From Kitasatospora cinereorecta (GTDB lineage Bacteria; Actinomycetota; Actinomycetes; Streptomycetales; Streptomycetaceae), in contig NZ_JAMZDX010000001.1 in the NCBI RefSeq assembly GCF_024172095.1, forward strand, positions 214,001 through 278,000: a DNA stretch of 64,000 nt, given 5' to 3'. A program made the position numbers and the translations under genes. Positions 43,924 to 52,607 of this stretch are shown in pieces. Under the pieces are notes generated by a model. The model ran no database searches and was not told the origin of the DNA. It saw only the letters and a program-made list of their open reading frames with translations. Numbering within the stretch: the first letter of the stretch is position 1; each line of letters opens with the position of its first letter.

Positions 43924-44141
43924 CCGCTGTGTGGAAGGACCTCGCGGCCGGCTACTCGGTCCCGGTCGGCAACGCGAGGTGGGCGGCCGCGCTGCGGAAC
44001 AGGCTGTCGAGAACCTCGGCGCCGGTGCTCTCCAGCTCGGCGTCGGCGCGGGTTTCGCCGGCACGCCCTACCGAGGATCCGGCTCGGCTCCTGTGGTCGC
44101 GCCCTCCACCGGCGGCGCTTCGATCGTGGTAGTCAACGTGC

Positions 44142-44975
44142 ATGCCGACGGAAGCCTCCAGCGATTCGGACAAGCCGTCTCTGTTCCGACGGCTGCGGCA
44201 GGTGCTCCGCCGGTCGCCGGCCCGGCGCGGCTGGGTGCGGGGCGGTGATCTGCAGTTGTCGCAGCGGGCGCTGGGCTTCGCGGCGCTCGGGTTCCTCACC
44301 CTGGTCCCGCTGCTGATCGTGGTGTCCGCGGCCGATCCGGACCGCGGGCGGGGGTTCGCGCAGTGGCTGGGGGACGGGCTCGGTGTGTCGCCGGCTTCGA
44401 GGCAGGAGGTCGAGCAGCTCTTCGGGCGGCCCGGCCAGGCGTTCCGGACGACGACGGCCTTCGGTCTCGCGGCCCTGGCGGTGTTCGGGCTGTCGTTCGG
44501 CGCCGCCGTGCAGAGCGGCTACGAGAAGGTCTGGAACCTGCCGCCGGCTCGCTGGTGGGCCCGCTGGCGGCACGTGCTGTGGCTCGCCGTCCTCATCGGA
44601 TTCCTCTTCCTGTCCGCCACCAGCACGCTCTGGCGCCGGTCCCCGGCCGGCGGCCTGGTGGCGGCGCTGACCGCGGTCCTGTTCGTCTGGTGGTCGCAAT
44701 GGCTGCTGCTCGGCGGGCGGGTGCGCCGGCGCGCCCTGCTTCCGGGGTCTGTGGTGACGGTGGTCGGACTGCTCGGCCTGCGGCTGTTCTCCCGGCTCGT
44801 CTTCTCGCCGCTGATCGCGTCCAACACGGTCACCTACGGCCCGTTCGGGGCCGTGCTGGTCATCCAGTCCTGGCTGGTCGGCGTGGGAGTCGTCGTCTTC
44901 GGCGGCGCGCTGGTCGGCCGACTGCTCCACGAGGAACTCCCACGCGTGAGAAGTGCACTGAAACGGCGAAGGTGA
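44142..44975 (+). CDS. YihY/ribonuclease BN-like membrane protein
   Basis: This 277-residue protein has about six spans and the layout of the YihY/virulence factor BrkB group: QLSQRALGFAALGFLTLVPLLIVVSAADPDRG, AFGLAALAVFGLSFGAAVQSGYEKVWNLPPARWWARWRHVLWLAVLIGFLF, and FGAVLVIQSWLVGVGVVVFGGALVGRLLH. Some members were once called ribonuclease BN, but they are not nucleases. Its role in the membrane is unknown. The N-terminus is basic and serine-rich. It starts at ATG 44142 with a weak ribosome site and marks the left end of the accessory-looking stretch. Confidence 0.78.
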   Translation: MPTEASSDSDKPSLFRRLRQVLRRSPARRGWVRGGDLQLSQRALGFAALGFLTLVPLLIVVSAADPDRGRGFAQWLGDGLGVSPASRQEVEQLFGRPGQAFRTTTAFGLAALAVFGLSFGAAVQSGYEKVWNLPPARWWARWRHVLWLAVLIGFLFLSATSTLWRRSPAGGLVAALTAVLFVWWSQWLLLGGRVRRRALLPGSVVTVVGLLGLRLFSRLVFSPLIASNTVTYGPFGAVLVIQSWLVGVGVVVFGGALVGRLLHEELPRVRSALKRRR

Positions 44976-45650
44976 GGGCTGAGGGCGGCAGTCCAGCGGC
45001 CGGTCTCGACCGTGATCAAGGAGTGCGGCGTGTCGGGCGCGCCCGGACCAACCGATGTCTCAAATGACGGGACTGACCCCTGCGCCGTGCTTGGTGGGTC
45101 ACCGTTGATCCGCCGTTCAGTGGTCAGTGCACGGCCCGATTCCGCGTGACAGTCCACCGGGCAGGGTCGGCACAGAGTGAATCGACCGTGTCTTTCGGTG
45201 GCGTCGGCGCACCGGCGTGCAACCCTGTTCTGGATCGCAAGTCCTTCGTGGACGAGTGATCAAGAGAAACTCTGCGCGTTCATCAACTCCCTTCGTTCGC
45301 GTGGTGACACCGGCCGGCCCCGCCCGTCCGATCGCCGACTCCCACTCATCTCTCGAGGCGCGAGGGCGTCGCCCCGGACTCGTCGATCACGCGACGCAAA
45401 CTGGACGGCGGCCGGTCCGTGGGCCCTGTGCCCATATGGCGTTCGGCGAACTCGAACAACGTCCGGCGTGGGAATTTCACCCATATGGATCGTGTACGGA
45501 TCTTTAATGTCGGTTAATGTGAAGTCGGTTCTCTTCCCCTCGAAGGACTTCAGGGCGATGTCACCTGCCGACGGGAAGCCTCCAGTGTTCGTCGCACATC
45601 GACGGAGATCGCTGACCTGCCATATTTCCCCACAAAAAATAGGCCTCTAG
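44976..45650. other. Long low-G+C intergenic region before the DUF3494 gene
   Basis: About 675 bases without a convincing gene. G+C drops sharply: a hand count of 45481-45540 gives 27 of 60. Short frames on both strands lack ribosome sites. A remnant-like stretch with charged codons is seen on the minus strand at about 45300-45400, but it matches nothing recognisable. The AT-rich 45480-45530 part probably holds the promoter for the next gene. Confidence 0.5.
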
Positions 45651-47069
45651 ATGAAACTGAACATCTCTGGTGCGCTTCACTGGCGCACGATTTCCACCTG
45701 GATTGCGACGGTAGTGTTCATCGCCGCCGCCGCAATCACGATGTCGCTGTCCCCGGCTCACGCCATTGCCACGGCCGTCAACCTCGGAGCGGCCGACAGC
45801 TTTGCGGTTCTGGGCGGCCAGTCCGTCACCAACACCGGTCCTTCCGTGATCACCGGAGACGTCGGAGTGAGTCCGGGGACATCGATCACCGGCCTGCTCC
45901 CCATCCAGGTGAACGGTTCGATCCACCAGACGGACGCGCTCGCGGCGCAGGCCCAGACCGACCTGACCACGGCGTACAACGCTGCCGCGGGCCAGGCAAA
46001 GGACTTCGACCTCACCTCCCCCGGAGACCTCGGTGGTCTGACCCTCGACCCCGGCGTCTACAAGGCGACGTCATCCATCAACCTCACCGGCACGCTAACG
46101 CTGGATGCCCACGGTGACCCCAATGCCGTGTGGGTGTTCCAGATCGGCTCGACCCTGATCACGGCCTCCGACAGCCACGTGCTCCTGACCAACGGCGCGG
46201 CGCCGTGCAACGTCTTCTGGCAGGTCGGGAGCTCTGCCACGATCGGCACGAACACCACCTTCGTGGGCAACATCATGACCCTGGCCTCGATCGGTATGCA
46301 GACCGGGGCGACCCTCGACGGCAGGGCGCTGGCGCAGACCGCCGGCTCCGTGACGCTCGACACCAACCGGATCACCCGGGCGACCTGCGCGGCCGGCACC
46401 ACCGGCGGTACCACCGCGGGCACCACCGGCGGCACCGGCGGAACCACCACGACGGGTGGCGCGGTCGCCGGAACCACCGCGGGCGGCCTCATCGCCGGCA
46501 CCACCGGCGGCACCACTGGTAACGCGGTCGCCGGCACCACGACAGGCGGCGGGACCGGTGGTGCCCTGGGTGGCCTGCTCGGCGGCGTCCTGACCACGGG
46601 TGGCACCACGGGCGGCGTCCTCGGTGGGCTCATCGCGGGCAGCACCGGCGGCACCGGTGGGGCCACCACAGGCGGCGGCACCACCGGCGGCGGAAACGGT
46701 GGCGAGCACGGCGGTGACCACGGTGGGTACGGCGGCGGCCACGGTGGCGAGCACGGTGGCGAGCACGGCGGTGACCACGGCGGCGAGCACGGCGGTGACC
46801 ACGGTGGTGACCACGGTGGTGGGTACGGCGGCGAGCACGGTGGTGGGTACGGCGGCGAGCACGGCGGCGAGCACGGCGGTGACCACGGCGGCGAGCACGG
46901 CGGCGACCACGGTGGTGGGTACGGCGGCGAGCACGGTGGCGAGCACGGCGGCGAGCACGGTGGTGGGTACGGCGGCGAGCACGGTGGCGAGCACGGTGGC
47001 GAGCACGGTGGCGAGCAGGGCGGCGACCACGGCGGCGACCACGGCGGCGACGAGTCTGTGAGCTCGTAG
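45651..47069 (+). CDS. Secreted DUF3494 (ice-binding-fold) protein with Gly-Gly-Glu/Asp-His repeat tail
   Basis: This 472-residue protein has an N-terminal signal sequence of about 39 residues ending SPAHA. The mature N-terminal domain, residues about 40-235, matches the DUF3494 ice-binding-like beta-solenoid: LGAADSFAVLGGQSVTNTGPSVITGDVGVSPGTSITG, AQAQTDLTTAYNAAAGQ, LGGLTLDPGVYKATSSINLTGTLTLDA, WVFQIGSTLITASDS and NVFWQVGSSATIGTNTTFVGNIMTLASI. A Gly/Thr-rich linker follows, then a tail at about residues 347-465 of some 22 GGEH/GGDH units mixed with GGYG. It has no LPXTG or membrane anchor. It probably coats the surface or binds metal or ice. Ribosome site is poor. Two membrane proteins follow. 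Confidence 0.85.
   Translation: MKLNISGALHWRTISTWIATVVFIAAAAITMSLSPAHAIATAVNLGAADSFAVLGGQSVTNTGPSVITGDVGVSPGTSITGLLPIQVNGSIHQTDALAAQAQTDLTTAYNAAAGQAKDFDLTSPGDLGGLTLDPGVYKATSSINLTGTLTLDAHGDPNAVWVFQIGSTLITASDSHVLLTNGAAPCNVFWQVGSSATIGTNTTFVGNIMTLASIGMQTGATLDGRALAQTAGSVTLDTNRITRATCAAGTTGGTTAGTTGGTGGTTTTGGAVAGTTAGGLIAGTTGGTTGNAVAGTTTGGGTGGALGGLLGGVLTTGGTTGGVLGGLIAGSTGGTGGATTGGGTTGGGNGGEHGGDHGGYGGGHGGEHGGEHGGDHGGEHGGDHGGDHGGGYGGEHGGGYGGEHGGEHGGDHGGEHGGDHGGGYGGEHGGEHGGEHGGGYGGEHGGEHGGEHGGEQGGDHGGDHGGDESVSS
46693..47045. repeat. Coding tandem repeat for the GGEH/GGDH/GGYG tail
   Basis: GGCGAGCACGGTGGC-like 12-base units, each giving Gly-Gly-Glu/Asp-His, repeat many times with third-base changes and interspersed GGGTACGGCGGC units. 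This would be prone to length variation. Confidence 0.88.
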
Positions 47070-47180
47070 CCGGGCCGTAGGAGCCGGACAGGCCTTGGCG
47101 GCGCGCGGTGGATCGTCACGGATTCCGCTGCGCGCCCCCAAGGGCGCTCAGGGGAAGCAGAGCCGAGGGGAGCAGACAAG

Positions 47181-47894
47181 ATGGGAAGGACCGGGCCCGG
47201 CCAGGTGCTGGGCGGCACAGAGTCCGTGAATGCGATGGAGTCGAGCCGTCAACGGGCCGACGACTCCATCACCGCCCCGGGACCGCCGCGCACGCTGGCG
47301 GCGACCCTGGTCGTGGCCGTGGCGTTGTGCCTGGCAACGTCCCTCGTCCACGTGCTTCTGGTATTTCTGTATGTAGCCCCGCCGAACCAGATGTCGCAGT
47401 ATTACAGCAGGCAGATCAATGCATGGATCTACCCGTTGTTCGAGCAGAACTGGCGGCTTTTCGCTCCGGATCCGGAGTCGGTCACCCGGCAGATTTCCGT
47501 GAGGACCTCAAGGACCTCTCCGGACGGCGCGACTCAGGTCGGCGAATGGTTCGACCTGACCGCCATGGACGATTCCGACGTCGAGCACAACATTTTCCCG
47601 AGCCACACGACCCAGAACATGCTGCGTCGCGCCTGGACCTCCTACCTCGAACTGCAGGGCGCCGACGACAAGCCGCACTCGGCGCGCGCTCTGATGTTGC
47701 AGAAGTACCTGCGCAATATTGCGGTGGAGCGAGCCGCCGCCCATCAGAGCGGTACGTTCGACGCCGTCCAGGTGCGGGTGATCACGAGGCCGATTGCGGC
47801 GCCGAGCACGCCCGGCGCCCCCCGCCCGACAACGCCGGCCGCAGTCGACACCCGGTACCTGCCCTGGTGGAAGGTGACACCCAATGGGAACTGA
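47181..47894 (+). CDS. DUF5819 family membrane protein
   Basis: This protein of 237 residues has one strong membrane span near residues 38-64 (TLAATLVVAVALCLATSLVHVLLVFLYVA), then an extracytoplasmic domain with the conserved PPNQMSQYYSRQINAWIYPLFEQNWRLFAPDPES, FDLTAMDDSD and HNIFPSHTTQNMLRRAWTSYLEL. This matches the DUF5819 family. The family is nearly always next to an HTTM-domain protein, as here, and the two genes overlap by 11 bases (47884-47894). It probably forms a complex with that protein. An alternative start is ATG 47235. Confidence 0.8.
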   Translation: MGRTGPGQVLGGTESVNAMESSRQRADDSITAPGPPRTLAATLVVAVALCLATSLVHVLLVFLYVAPPNQMSQYYSRQINAWIYPLFEQNWRLFAPDPESVTRQISVRTSRTSPDGATQVGEWFDLTAMDDSDVEHNIFPSHTTQNMLRRAWTSYLELQGADDKPHSARALMLQKYLRNIAVERAAAHQSGTFDAVQVRVITRPIAAPSTPGAPRPTTPAAVDTRYLPWWKVTPNGN

Positions 47895-49068
47895 GCAGGC
47901 CTCACCTCCTGTGTCCGGCCCACGCCAAACGGTCTTGCCGACCGGCGACACCGGCACACGGCCGATGCTCCGTCGCATCGGCGCGCTGGGCAGCGCCGTC
48001 ACCGATCGGCCGGTGTCCCTCCACGCGGCGGCGGTGCTGCGCATCGGGTACGGCCTGCTCTACCTCGCCTTCCTGCTGCGAGAATTCCCGCACCGCGACG
48101 AGATCTGGGGCCCCGGTTCACCGTGGACACCCGCCCTGGCGAGACAGCTCTTCGACCAGACCGGCTGGTTCAGCATCCTCACCCTGTCCGACAGCCCGGT
48201 GTACTTCGAGCTCTGCTACGCGACGGCTCTCGTCACGTCCGCACTGTTCATGATCGGCTGGCGGACCAGGGCGGTGTCGATCCTGTTCGCTGTCCTGGTT
48301 GCCTCGTTCCACGCGCGAGCCATCTTCATGACGGACGGAGGAGACAACCTCATCCTCCTCATGGCCCTGTACCTCTGCTTCACAGCGTGCGGTCGACGCT
48401 GGTCCCTCGACGCGCGCAGGGCCCGCCTGCGGCCCTCCCCGAACCAGGCCGACAACCCGTCATCCAGTCGCGGACCGTCCAACCTCCGACACGAACTTCT
48501 CTCGGCCAGAAGGCTCTTGAGCACGACGCTGCACAACTGCGCCATGTTCGTCATCGCCGCCCAGGTCTGCATCGTCTACGGCTCCGCAGGCCTGTACAAG
48601 GTGCAGGGCGGCTCATGGGAGAACGGGACCGCCCTCCACTACGTCGTGAACCTCGATCTCTTCCGGCCATGGCCCGCGTTGTCGCTCATGCTGGACAGCC
48701 ACCCCATGCTGATCGCCGTCGCCACGTACATGACTGTGCTGCTGCAAGTGGCCTTCCCGTTCGTCCTGTTCAGCAGGCTGAAGTACATCGTCCTGACGAT
48801 GCTGCTCGGCATGCACGTGGGCATCGCGATCCTCATGGGGCTTCCGCTCTTCTCCGGGGCCATGATCGCCGCGGATGCCGTATTCCTGCCCGACCGCTTC
48901 TACAGGTTCCCCGGAGAGCTGTGGCGTCGCACGTTCCGGCCCGCAGTCGCCGGGGGTACAGGCGGCAGGCGCCGGGCCGGGAACTCGGCCGTTCCGCCGC
49001 AGCCGGGCTCGCCGACTGAGACCACAGCGCATCAGGAGATGTCTCAGCAGCGGGCGGAGGAGAGATGA
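47884..49068 (+). CDS. HTTM-domain (vitamin K-dependent carboxylase-like) membrane protein
   Basis: This 394-residue protein has several hydrophobic spans from residue about 55 and matches the HTTM domain shared with vitamin K-dependent gamma-carboxylase: VSLHAAAVLRIGYGLLYLAFLLREF, FELCYATALVTSALFMIGWRTRAVSILFAVLVASFHARAIFMTDGGDNLILLMALYLCF, and TLHNCAMFVIAAQVCIVYGSAGLYKVQGGSWENGTALHYVVNLDLF. The last part, GLYKVQGxxWxxGxAL, is characteristic. The C-terminus is a Pro/Ser/Arg-rich tail. Function of bacterial HTTM proteins is unproven; most are not carboxylases. It overlaps the DUF5819 gene and may act with it. Confidence 0.8.
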   Translation: MGTEQASPPVSGPRQTVLPTGDTGTRPMLRRIGALGSAVTDRPVSLHAAAVLRIGYGLLYLAFLLREFPHRDEIWGPGSPWTPALARQLFDQTGWFSILTLSDSPVYFELCYATALVTSALFMIGWRTRAVSILFAVLVASFHARAIFMTDGGDNLILLMALYLCFTACGRRWSLDARRARLRPSPNQADNPSSSRGPSNLRHELLSARRLLSTTLHNCAMFVIAAQVCIVYGSAGLYKVQGGSWENGTALHYVVNLDLFRPWPALSLMLDSHPMLIAVATYMTVLLQVAFPFVLFSRLKYIVLTMLLGMHVGIAILMGLPLFSGAMIAADAVFLPDRFYRFPGELWRRTFRPAVAGGTGGRRRAGNSAVPPQPGSPTETTAHQEMSQQRAEER

Positions 49069-49095
49069 GCGGCGCCGCCGACACCTCCGAACCAG

Positions 49096-49458
49096 TTGCC
49101 GGCGTACGACGGGGACTGGGACTTCTGCCAGGTCACGATCGACCGGATCCGGCGGCGGGCGGCACCGCAGATTGACGCTGCCCCTCGGCAGGCTCTGCCG
49201 GAGCGGCTCAGTGCCCCGCACCTGCCACGGCTGGACCGGGAGGTACTCCTCTTCCACAACGAGGCGGTCCACACGAGTGGAGCCCACGCGCCGGCCCGCT
49301 TCGTCGGCTCCTCACCGGCCCGCCGGTACCAACTGGCTGCAGCCGCGCTCAGCCTGCCCGGCCTACGGACCTGTGCCTGTCGTGTCTACGCCCTGGTGAC
49401 GAAGAGCAGGCAACACACGCCTGGGGGAACGGCCTTCTGCGCCCTGCCGCGGTCCTGA
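49096..49458 (+). CDS. Hypothetical protein, doubtful
   Basis: A frame of 120 codons begins (if TTG is used) MPAYDGDWDFCQVTIDRIRRRAAPQIDAAP... The first 50 residues look like a normal soluble protein, but the C-terminal part overlaps an antisense GntR remnant and has mixed codon use. It may be a decayed gene. No family is recognised, and confidence is low. Confidence 0.3.
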   Translation: MPAYDGDWDFCQVTIDRIRRRAAPQIDAAPRQALPERLSAPHLPRLDREVLLFHNEAVHTSGAHAPARFVGSSPARRYQLAAAALSLPGLRTCACRVYALVTKSRQHTPGGTAFCALPRS

Positions 49459-49690
49459 TCCTCCAGCCGGTACCCCGACCTTGCGTCACGTCCAACAGGC
49501 CTTCGGCGCGCAGGGCGGCAACGGAGAGGCAGACGGTCGGGCGGGACACTCCGTAGGTCTCGGCCGACTCCGTCTCGGTGGGGATCTTGGCCCCGGCGGC
49601 CAGTCACCTGCAGCGATGGACTGCCGCATCGCTTGCACGGCGCGTCCACGCCGTCCGGGTGGGCGCCGGCCCGCCCCGGCGATCCCGACC
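49349..49690 (-). pseudogene. Frameshifted GntR-family regulator remnant
   Basis: The minus strand reads AVQAMRQSIAAGDWPPG, then one base is missing, and continues in the next frame AKIPTETESAETYGVSRPTVCLSVAALRAEGLLDVTQGRGTGWRI. Together these give the complete GntR winged helix (SIAAG...PPGAKIPTE...YGVSRPTV...LRAEGLLDVTQGRGT). The N-terminus upstream is worn and no effector domain follows. The missing base sits in the run at about 49592-49596 (CCCCGG on the plus strand). A real pseudogene or a sequencing error in a short run are both possible; the lost effector domain favours decay. Confidence 0.7.
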
Positions 49691-49719
49691 CGGCCCGTCG
49701 CCGCCTGAACGCCGTGAAC

Positions 49720-49754
49720 GACGGCTCGCTCCCGAGCTCCGGGAGCGGGCCGTC
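49720..49754. terminator. Hairpin upstream of the Uma2 gene
   Basis: GACGGCTCGCTCCCG and CGGGAGCGGGCCGTC form a nearly perfect stem around AGCTC. It could end transcription from the left, before the Uma2 gene. Confidence 0.6.
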
Positions 49755-49826
49755 ACTCGTTCGTGTGGAGGACCTGGGGCGGCGCGGTTCGTGCCGGTAG
49801 CGTGAACTGCGACGAAGGAGGAGCTG

Positions 49827-50390
49827 ATGGGTGCACTGCCTCGCGAGCGCGACTACCACGATGTGGCCGACCCCGAGCGGGCGCTCAAGTACGCCATCCA
49901 GCACATCGAGGGCGACCGGGTCGAGATCATCGAAGGGGTTATCGAGCAGATGCCGCCGACATGGGGTCACGAGCGGGCCATCACAAGGATTCGGCGCCAG
50001 CTCGACCCGCGGCTGATCGAGCTCGACTGCGAGCCCGGATCCGGCAACCTCGACCTTCCCGGATCGGCGAACTGGTACGTGCCCGACCTCGCCGTGGTGC
50101 CCAGCCGTCTTGTTGACGACGGTGGGGCCCTCCTTCCCGACCAGACTCTGCTGATCGTCGAGGTCACCTCCGACTCGAACGGCGACACCGACCGGGTGGT
50201 CAAGCGTCGCCGTTACGCCGAGTACGGGGCGCCGCTGTATCTGCTGGTGGACCGGCAGGAGCGGGCGTGCACGCTCTACTCGGTGCCGGGCCCGCTCGGC
50301 TACACCCGGGCGGACGGGCCGTACCCGTTCGGTACGGCCGTCCAGCTGCCGGAGCCGTTCGGGCTCGCGTTGGAGACCGGCGACTTCTAG
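49827..50390 (+). CDS. Uma2 family endonuclease
   Basis: This 187-residue protein has the PD-(D/E)XK-like Uma2 core: IIEGVIEQMPPTWGHERAITRIRRQL, then NWYVPDLAVVPSR (the catalytic Asp), LLIVEVTSDSNGDTDRVVKRRRYAEYGAPLYLLVDRQ (the E-x-x-SDS and a lysine). Streptomyces genomes carry many copies of this gene, usually alone, and their biological role is unclear. GAAGGAGGAG precedes ATG 49827. It runs into galE from the opposite strand, sharing four bases, and closes the accessory stretch. Confidence 0.85.
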   Translation: MGALPRERDYHDVADPERALKYAIQHIEGDRVEIIEGVIEQMPPTWGHERAITRIRRQLDPRLIELDCEPGSGNLDLPGSANWYVPDLAVVPSRLVDDGGALLPDQTLLIVEVTSDSNGDTDRVVKRRRYAEYGAPLYLLVDRQERACTLYSVPGPLGYTRADGPYPFGTAVQLPEPFGLALETGDF

Positions 50391-51382
50391 GCGGTGCCGA
50401 TGACCTCGTCGCGTCGGGCGTACCAGCGGAGCGAGTCGCGGATGCCGTCCTCGATGGAGTGCTCGGGCTTCCAGCCGAGCAGGTCGAGGGCGCGGGTGCT
50501 GCGGGTGTAGGCGCCGGCGGAGTCACCGGGGCGGCGGTCGGTCTCGACGGTGTCCAGGGGGCCGCCGATGACGGTCTCGAAGGCGGTGACCAGCTCGCGG
50601 ACGGTGGTGCCGGTGCCGGTGCCGAGGTTGATGACCCGGTAGCCGCCGTCCGCGGTGACCGCGTCGAAGCGGAGCAGCGCGCGGAGGTGGGCGTGCGCGA
50701 GGTCCCAGACGTGGACGTAGTCGCGGATGCCGGAGCCGTCGCGGGTCGGGTAGTCGGTGCCGGTGATGGTGAACTGCTCGCCGGCGTGGTGGGTGTCGAT
50801 CATCTTGCCCAGGGCGTGGGTGGGCTTGCGGATCTGCAGGCCGGTCCGCAGCTCGGGGTCGGCGCCGATCGGGTTGAAGTAGCGCAGCGAGATGACGCGG
50901 AGCTGACCGGCGGCGGCGATGTCGCCGAGCACGTCCTCGAAGATCGCCTTGGTGCGGGCGTACGGGCTGAGCGGTTCGATCGCCGAGTCCTCGTCGACGG
51001 TGAAGTCGTCGCTGGTGCGGTAGATCGACGCGGAGGAGGAGAACAGCACCCGGGTGCAGCCGTTGCGGACCAGGTGGCCGAGGAACTCGACGCCCTTGGC
51101 GACGTTGGCGTGGTAGTAGCCGAGCGGGTCGGCGACCGAGTCGGGGACGACGATCAGCGCGGCGCAGTTCACCACGGCCTCGATGTCGGGGTGCTCGGCG
51201 AATATCCGGTCGACCAGCGCGCCGTCGGCGATGTCGCCCTCGTAGAACGGGCGGTCGGCGGTGAACTCGCGGCGGCCGGTGACCAGGTTGTCCAGGACGA
51301 CCGGCTGGTGGCCTTCGTCGGTGAGCAGGGAGCCGATGGTGCTGCCGATGAAACCGGCTCCGCCGGCGATGAGGACCTTCAC
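50387..51382 (-). CDS. galE: UDP-glucose 4-epimerase
   Basis: This 331-residue short-chain dehydrogenase/reductase-type epimerase interconverts UDP-glucose and UDP-galactose with tightly bound NAD. The nucleotide motif is GGAGFIGSTIGSLL at the N-terminus. The catalytic Ser/Tyr/Lys set is FSSSASIY and SPYARTK. YFNPIGADPELRTG, RDGSGIRDYVHVWDLAHAH and VINLGTGTGTTVRELV are GalE signatures. It serves exopolysaccharide and galactose metabolism. Start ATG 51382 is preceded by GGAGG. It converges with the Uma2 gene, overlapping four bases, and no other gal gene is next to it. Confidence 0.93.
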   Translation of the reverse strand: MKVLIAGGAGFIGSTIGSLLTDEGHQPVVLDNLVTGRREFTADRPFYEGDIADGALVDRIFAEHPDIEAVVNCAALIVVPDSVADPLGYYHANVAKGVEFLGHLVRNGCTRVLFSSSASIYRTSDDFTVDEDSAIEPLSPYARTKAIFEDVLGDIAAAGQLRVISLRYFNPIGADPELRTGLQIRKPTHALGKMIDTHHAGEQFTITGTDYPTRDGSGIRDYVHVWDLAHAHLRALLRFDAVTADGGYRVINLGTGTGTTVRELVTAFETVIGGPLDTVETDRRPGDSAGAYTRSTRALDLLGWKPEHSIEDGIRDSLRWYARRDEVIGTA

Positions 51383-51533
51383 GGTCCCTCCTCTGTACTT
51401 GCCAGGTGCGGTGCCCCGTGGGGGCGGCGACCGGGCCGAGCCTACTGGAGCGGGTCAGGATGGCCTGATCGGCGCCCGGCTGACGTCCCGTCCGGTCGGA
51501 CGGGTCGGCCGCGCCGGGCGGCGGCTTCGGGCG

Positions 51534-52559
51534 TCAGGTGGGGTCGGTGGGCGGGGGCGGCGGGGCGGTGCGGCCCCAGCGTTGGGCGAGGACGGTGCAG
51601 ACCATCAGCTGGATCTGGTGGAAGAGCATCAGCGGCAGCACGGTGATGCCCACGGCCGCGGCGGGGAACAGGATGGTGGCCAGCGGCAGCCCGGTGGCGA
51701 GGCTCTTCTTCGAGCCGCAGAACCGGATGGTGACCCGGTCGGCCCGGTCGAAGCCGAGCCGGCGGGCGGCGGCGCCGCTGGCGGTCAGGACGGCGGCGAG
51801 CAGGGCGGCGCAGATCAGCGCCAGCCAGAGGATCTGGCCGGGGGTGACCCGTCCCCAGATGCCGTCGCGGACGCCCTCGCTGAAGGCGCTGTACACGATC
51901 AGCAGGATGGAGCCGCGGTCGACCACGGTGGTGACGGTCCGGTGGTGGCGGATCCACGGGCCGATCCAGGGGCGCAGCAGTTGTCCGAGGGCGAACGGGA
52001 CGAGCAGTTGGAGCACGATGTCCAGCACCTGGCCGCCGCTGACGTGGACTCCGGTTTCATTGGCGAGCAGCCAGGCGGCGAGCAGCGGGGTGAGCACGAT
52101 GCCGAGCAGGCTGGAGAAGGTGGCGGCGCAGATCGCCGCGGCGACGTTCCCGCGGGCCATCGAGGTGAAGGCGATCGAGGACTGCACGGTGGACGGCAGC
52201 AGGGTCAGGAACAGGACGCCGGTGGCCAGCTGGGCCGGGAGCACGCTCGCGGGCAGCAGCCGGGTGGCCTCGCCGAGCAGCGGGAAGAGCACGAAGGTGC
52301 AGGCGAGGATCAGCAGGTGGAGCCGCCAGTGGCGGGCGCCGGCGAGCGCCTCCTGCGGGGAGAGCCGGGCGCCGTACAGGAAGAACAGCAGGGCGACGGC
52401 GACCTGGACGGCGCCGGAGACCACGGTGGCGGCGGCGCCGCGGGCGGGCAGCAGGGTGGCGAGCAGGACGGTGCCGAGCAGCAGCAGGAGGTAGCCGTCC
52501 ACGCCGATCCGGTGCAGGGCGCGGTCGGCGGTCCGTAGGGCGGCTCGGGGCTGGTGCAT
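51534..52559 (-). CDS. Bile acid:sodium symporter family (SBF-like) transporter
   Basis: From ATG 52559 the protein has about 341 residues and nine to ten spans: GYLLLLLGTVLLATLLPARG, VAVALLFFLYGARLSPQEALAGARHWRLHL, LATGVLFLTLLPSTVQSSIAFTSMARGN, and FCGSKKSLATGLPLATILF. This is the SBF_like/YfeH type, in which SSIAFTSMARGN and GSKKSLATG are signature segments. Substrates of bacterial members are organic anions. The start is not certain, since codons at 52571 and 52601 are also in frame. A hairpin precedes the gene and serves the csp gene. Confidence 0.83.
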   Translation of the reverse strand: MHQPRAALRTADRALHRIGVDGYLLLLLGTVLLATLLPARGAAATVVSGAVQVAVALLFFLYGARLSPQEALAGARHWRLHLLILACTFVLFPLLGEATRLLPASVLPAQLATGVLFLTLLPSTVQSSIAFTSMARGNVAAAICAATFSSLLGIVLTPLLAAWLLANETGVHVSGGQVLDIVLQLLVPFALGQLLRPWIGPWIRHHRTVTTVVDRGSILLIVYSAFSEGVRDGIWGRVTPGQILWLALICAALLAAVLTASGAAARRLGFDRADRVTIRFCGSKKSLATGLPLATILFPAAAVGITVLPLMLFHQIQLMVCTVLAQRWGRTAPPPPPTDPT

Positions 52560-52607
52560 ACGTCCGATCATCGCCGTTCGTCGCCGTGTGACGGTCGCCA
52601 CGCAGGC

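Noticed and set aside
43931..44248. Small frames on both strands between the symporter and YihY genes
   Set aside because: No ribosome site and no family; the minus-strand frame has a weak TetR-like tail at most, too short to call.
45177..45650. 157-codon plus-strand frame upstream of the DUF3494 gene
   Set aside because: Codon use is poor, composition is odd, the region is AT-rich and promoter-like, and no ribosome site is seen.
46693..47045. Regular short repeats resembling a CRISPR array
   Set aside because: Units are 12 bases, in frame and encode GGEH/GGDH; there are no spacers.
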